DNA of 64,000 nt from positions 124,001-188,000 of the forward strand of contig CAWJIJ010000002.1 in NCBI GenBank assembly GCA_963842955.1, written 5' to 3'. Under the pieces are notes generated by a model that did no database searches, was not told where the DNA came from, and saw nothing but the letters and a program-made list of their open reading frames with translations. This DNA is from JARFQW01 sp963842955 (GTDB lineage Bacteria; Pseudomonadota; Gammaproteobacteria; Steroidobacterales; XN24). Of the stretch, positions 61,747 through 64,000 are shown piece by piece. The first letter of the stretch is position 1. The number at the start of each line of letters is the position of its first letter. Position numbers and translations under genes: made by a program.

Positions 61747-62958
61747 ATGGAGGACGCGAACTTGGGAGGGCAGGAAGCCGAACCCATCGAGACGACACGC
61801 ACACCGTTGGAGGCCCGCCAAGCCCTGCGGATGCGCCGGCTTTACATGGCCATGGCGTCCTACGCCATGTGGCTGGCGATCGGGTTCTTCGGCTGGATCG
61901 GCGGGCGGATCGATCTGCCGCTGAACGCCGTGGGCCTCATCACCTGCGGCCTGCTCGCCACGAACCTGTACTTCTATTTCATGATCCGCAGCGGCCGCAA
62001 TCTGCGCCGGGCCGATCCCTCCATGACCCTGTCCCAGCTGCTGATTGCGCTGGCCTGGGCGCTGCTACTGATCTTTTCCGCCCACGAGGAACGCGGCGTC
62101 ATGACGTCCGTCTACCTGGTGCTGATGCTGTTCGGCGTCTTCCAGCTGGACCGGCAACGGTTCCTGCTGGTCGCTATTCTCGCGGCCCTGGGCTATGTCG
62201 GCGTGGTGGCCATCGATGCACTTCTGCGGCCCCACCTGGTGGACCTGGCCAGCGAGGGCTTCCGCCTCGTCGTGCTGGGTGCGGTACTCGCCTGGTGCAC
62301 CTTCTTCGGAACCCACGTGGCGTCACTGCGCGAGACCCTCAGAGAACGCAACGAGGCCCTGCAGGAGGCGGTGCAGCGGGCCCACCGGCTGGCGGAGCGG
62401 GATCCGCTGACCCAGGCCTTCAACCGCCGCTACATCATGGCGAGTCTCAACCGGGAAAAGTCGAGGGCCGACCGCACGGGTGTCCCCTTCTCCGTCGCCA
62501 TCTGCGACCTGGACCACTTCAAGATCATCAACGACCGCTATGGCCATCTGGCCGGCGACCAGGTGCTCATGTCGTTTGCCGAACTGGCAAGACGCGAGCT
62601 CCGGGGCATGGACGTGGTCGGCGCGGCCATGGATCACGGGTGCTTCGGCCGCTACGGCGGAGAGGAATTCATCTGTGTCCTCCCCGGCACGAAGCTCGAC
62701 GGCGCGAAGGAAACCGGCGAGCGCTTGCGGGAGGCTACCGAACGCAACCCCATCGACGTGGACGGCCTGTTCAAGGTGACCCTGTCCGTCGGCGTGTCCG
62801 AGTACCGTCGGGGCGAAGATATCGAGGACGTCCTGCGCCGGGCGGACAACGCCCTGTACCTTGCCAAGCAGAACGGCCGCAACCAGGTGTGCTGCGAGCG
62901 CCGCCTGAAACCGCCGCCGAAGCCCGGCGAGGTGGTGGCGCTGAATACCTACCGCTAG
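61747..62958 (+). CDS. Membrane diguanylate cyclase (GGDEF)
   Basis: Makes cyclic di-GMP from two GTP. The 403-residue protein has about six membrane helices (residues 33-188), a coiled-coil linker (190-212) and a GGDEF domain with the active-site GGEEF at 304-308. DHFKIINDRYGHLAGDQVL is also typical. The residues before GGEEF (DHGCFGRY) lack the RxxD inhibitory site at the usual place, so product inhibition may be weak or absent. The membrane part resembles no sensor domain I can name. It is a lone gene, preceded by 104 bases without other signals. Confidence 0.94.
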   Translation: MEDANLGGQEAEPIETTRTPLEARQALRMRRLYMAMASYAMWLAIGFFGWIGGRIDLPLNAVGLITCGLLATNLYFYFMIRSGRNLRRADPSMTLSQLLIALAWALLLIFSAHEERGVMTSVYLVLMLFGVFQLDRQRFLLVAILAALGYVGVVAIDALLRPHLVDLASEGFRLVVLGAVLAWCTFFGTHVASLRETLRERNEALQEAVQRAHRLAERDPLTQAFNRRYIMASLNREKSRADRTGVPFSVAICDLDHFKIINDRYGHLAGDQVLMSFAELARRELRGMDVVGAAMDHGCFGRYGGEEFICVLPGTKLDGAKETGERLREATERNPIDVDGLFKVTLSVGVSEYRRGEDIEDVLRRADNALYLAKQNGRNQVCCERRLKPPPKPGEVVALNTYR

Positions 62959-63001
62959 ACCGGTCGTGCACCGGTGACCCGGCGTGGGTTCACTAGCGTT
63001 T

Positions 63002-63019
63002 CCTGCTTTTCGAAGCAGG
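63002..63019 (+). other. Hairpin with TTCG loop after the GGDEF gene
   Basis: A 7-bp stem (CCTGCTT / AAGCAGG) closes on a TTCG loop, 44 bases past the GGDEF stop codon. No T-tract follows, so termination is uncertain. The rest of the gap up to the GFA gene holds nothing I can support. Confidence 0.35.
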
Positions 63020-63078
63020 CTGTGCGAACCTTGACAGCGGAACCTGGCCGACGCTGTCACCAGGACCGAGGGGGACCC

Positions 63079-63480
63079 ATGGCATCCGGAGCATGCAACT
63101 GCGGTGCGGTCGCGTTCGAGATCAATACCGGGCTGTCAGGAATCTACGTATGCCATTGTTCCCTCTGCCGCCGCTCGACGGGGAGCAACGGGATTGCCGT
63201 CGTCGTCGTCGACAAGGCGGCCTTTCGATGGCTGGGCGGTGAAGCGCCCATTTCCACCTGGAAAAAACCCGACGCAGACTGGCAGACCTGGTTCTGCAGC
63301 GTCTGCGGATCCCGCCTTCCGGGTGACAACGACGAATCCCGCATGTTCGTCCCGGCCGGACTGATCACGGAAGGCGGGGACGACCTCACGGTGGTCCATC
63401 ACATTGGGGTCGATTCGAAGGCGCCCTGGGACGAAATCGGCGACTCAGGCCAACAGCACGCGGAATCGATCGAGCCGTAG
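63079..63480 (+). CDS. GFA (glutathione-dependent formaldehyde-activating) family protein
   Basis: A 133-residue zinc protein of the GFA/Mss4 fold. Cys ligands appear as CNCGAVAFE, CHCSLCRRSTG and WFCSVCGSRLPG. Members are usually of unknown function; the named formaldehyde reaction holds for few. I start at the ATG at 63079, with GAGGGGG upstream; an open frame from 62974 adds residues unlike the family. It is a lone small gene. Confidence 0.9.
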   Translation: MASGACNCGAVAFEINTGLSGIYVCHCSLCRRSTGSNGIAVVVVDKAAFRWLGGEAPISTWKKPDADWQTWFCSVCGSRLPGDNDESRMFVPAGLITEGGDDLTVVHHIGVDSKAPWDEIGDSGQQHAESIEP

Positions 63481-63653
63481 CACCCGGCCCGCGACGACAG
63501 GTGCAGACACCCGGGGCTTTCTCCGCACCGACGGGGCCCGGTGGTGCTTGACCCGGCCACCCATTCATCGCGGATCCCTAAGCCGGACCTTCCGGTTTCA
63601 CGGCCGCCACGGCCGGGGTATCCTGATCAGGCGAACAGGTCCCGGAGACGACC

Positions 63654-64000
63654 ATGGCGGTCTCGATGTTTCAGAGCACTGAGGTGCGGAACGCACGGCG
63701 CGGTATTCAAGGCTCGGCGGCATCCACGCTGCATCTTCGGGGTACGCTTGTCGGTCTGTGCGTCGCCGCTGTAGCCGCCGGGTTGTGGCTCGGCGGCATG
63801 GCTGCGCCGTTCGCTACCGAACCGGATCTCGCCCGGCTCCTGAAGGCCATGGGACTCATCAAGGCGGCGATGGTGGCCGCGGCGCTGGCGGCCGTGCTGT
63901 GGCGATTCGCCTGGCCGGTGTCGTCCCGTATCGCCGCCGGGTACCTGGCCGGAGCGTCCCTGGCGGCAGGCGCCTCCGTGCTGATCTTGCAGCTGGCCTG
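63654..64000 (+). CDS. Membrane protein, partial (cut by window end)
   Basis: An open frame runs from the ATG at 63654 to the window end without a stop: about 115 residues. GGAG lies six bases before the ATG. The product has a basic N-terminus and three hydrophobic stretches (TLVGLCVAAVAAGLWLGGMA, LIKAAMVAAALAAVLW, and AAGYLAGASLAAGASVLI). I cannot name the family. The 173-base gap before it contains nothing else I can support. Confidence 0.6.
   Translation, partial: MAVSMFQSTEVRNARRGIQGSAASTLHLRGTLVGLCVAAVAAGLWLGGMAAPFATEPDLARLLKAMGLIKAAMVAAALAAVLWRFAWPVSSRIAAGYLAGASLAAGASVLILQLA

Overview
This 64-kb window is a stretch of GC-rich bacterial chromosome with ordinary housekeeping content. The combination of LysM-dprA-smg-topA-tsaC-hemF, aroE next to a gamma carbonic anhydrase, gor, prlC, and rsmG-parAB-atpIBEFHAGDC-glmUS points to a gammaproteobacterium, possibly near the Chromatiales or Xanthomonadales. 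That placement is inference from gene content and order only. Genes are tightly packed, often with 1-4 base stop/start overlaps. No gap exceeds 300 bases. I saw no tRNA, rRNA, insertion sequence, prophage or CRISPR array.

Layout. 0.2-7.6 kb (+): LysM lipoprotein, dprA, smg, topA, tsaC, hemF, a VOC protein. 7.6-15 kb: a YtoQ/MAPEG pair, a large secreted S8 protease, a duplicated-domain lipoprotein with tag, and a minus-strand ECF sigma / DUF3379-like / EGKCG-repeat peptide cassette. 15-23.5 kb: hemB-aroE, carbonic anhydrase-gor, prlC, xthA, an HD protein and a lysine-tailed small protein. 23.6-36.6 kb (minus): rsmG, parA, parB, the complete F1Fo ATP synthase operon, glmU and glmS. 36.7-43 kb (minus): thioredoxin/NHL protein, prpBCD methylcitrate genes and an AcuI-type acrylyl-CoA reductase. 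43-49 kb: MBL hydrolase, FeS photolyase, two c-type cytochromes, SIMPL, glutathione peroxidase and DUF945 proteins. 49-58 kb (minus): mnmG followed by two substrate-binding proteins and oppBCDF. 58-64 kb (+): secreted alpha/beta hydrolase, NatAB ABC exporter, diguanylate cyclase, GFA protein and a membrane protein cut by the window end.

The most interesting locus is the ECF sigma / anti-sigma / EGKCG-repeat peptide cassette at 13.4-15.0 kb. The peptide has a signal sequence and eight EGKCG motifs, like HvfA/bufferin-type copper-binding RiPP precursors, but no DUF692 (MNIO) maturation enzyme lies beside it. A second theme is a set of five one-base insertions that break four conserved genes (hemF twice, the carbonic anhydrase, xthA and atpD). 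As all are insertions and atpD is normally vital, sequence error is the likelier explanation, but true lesions cannot be excluded from the sequence alone. A third point is the separation of mnmG from rsmG-parAB-atp by about 21.5 kb of metabolic, stress and transport genes.
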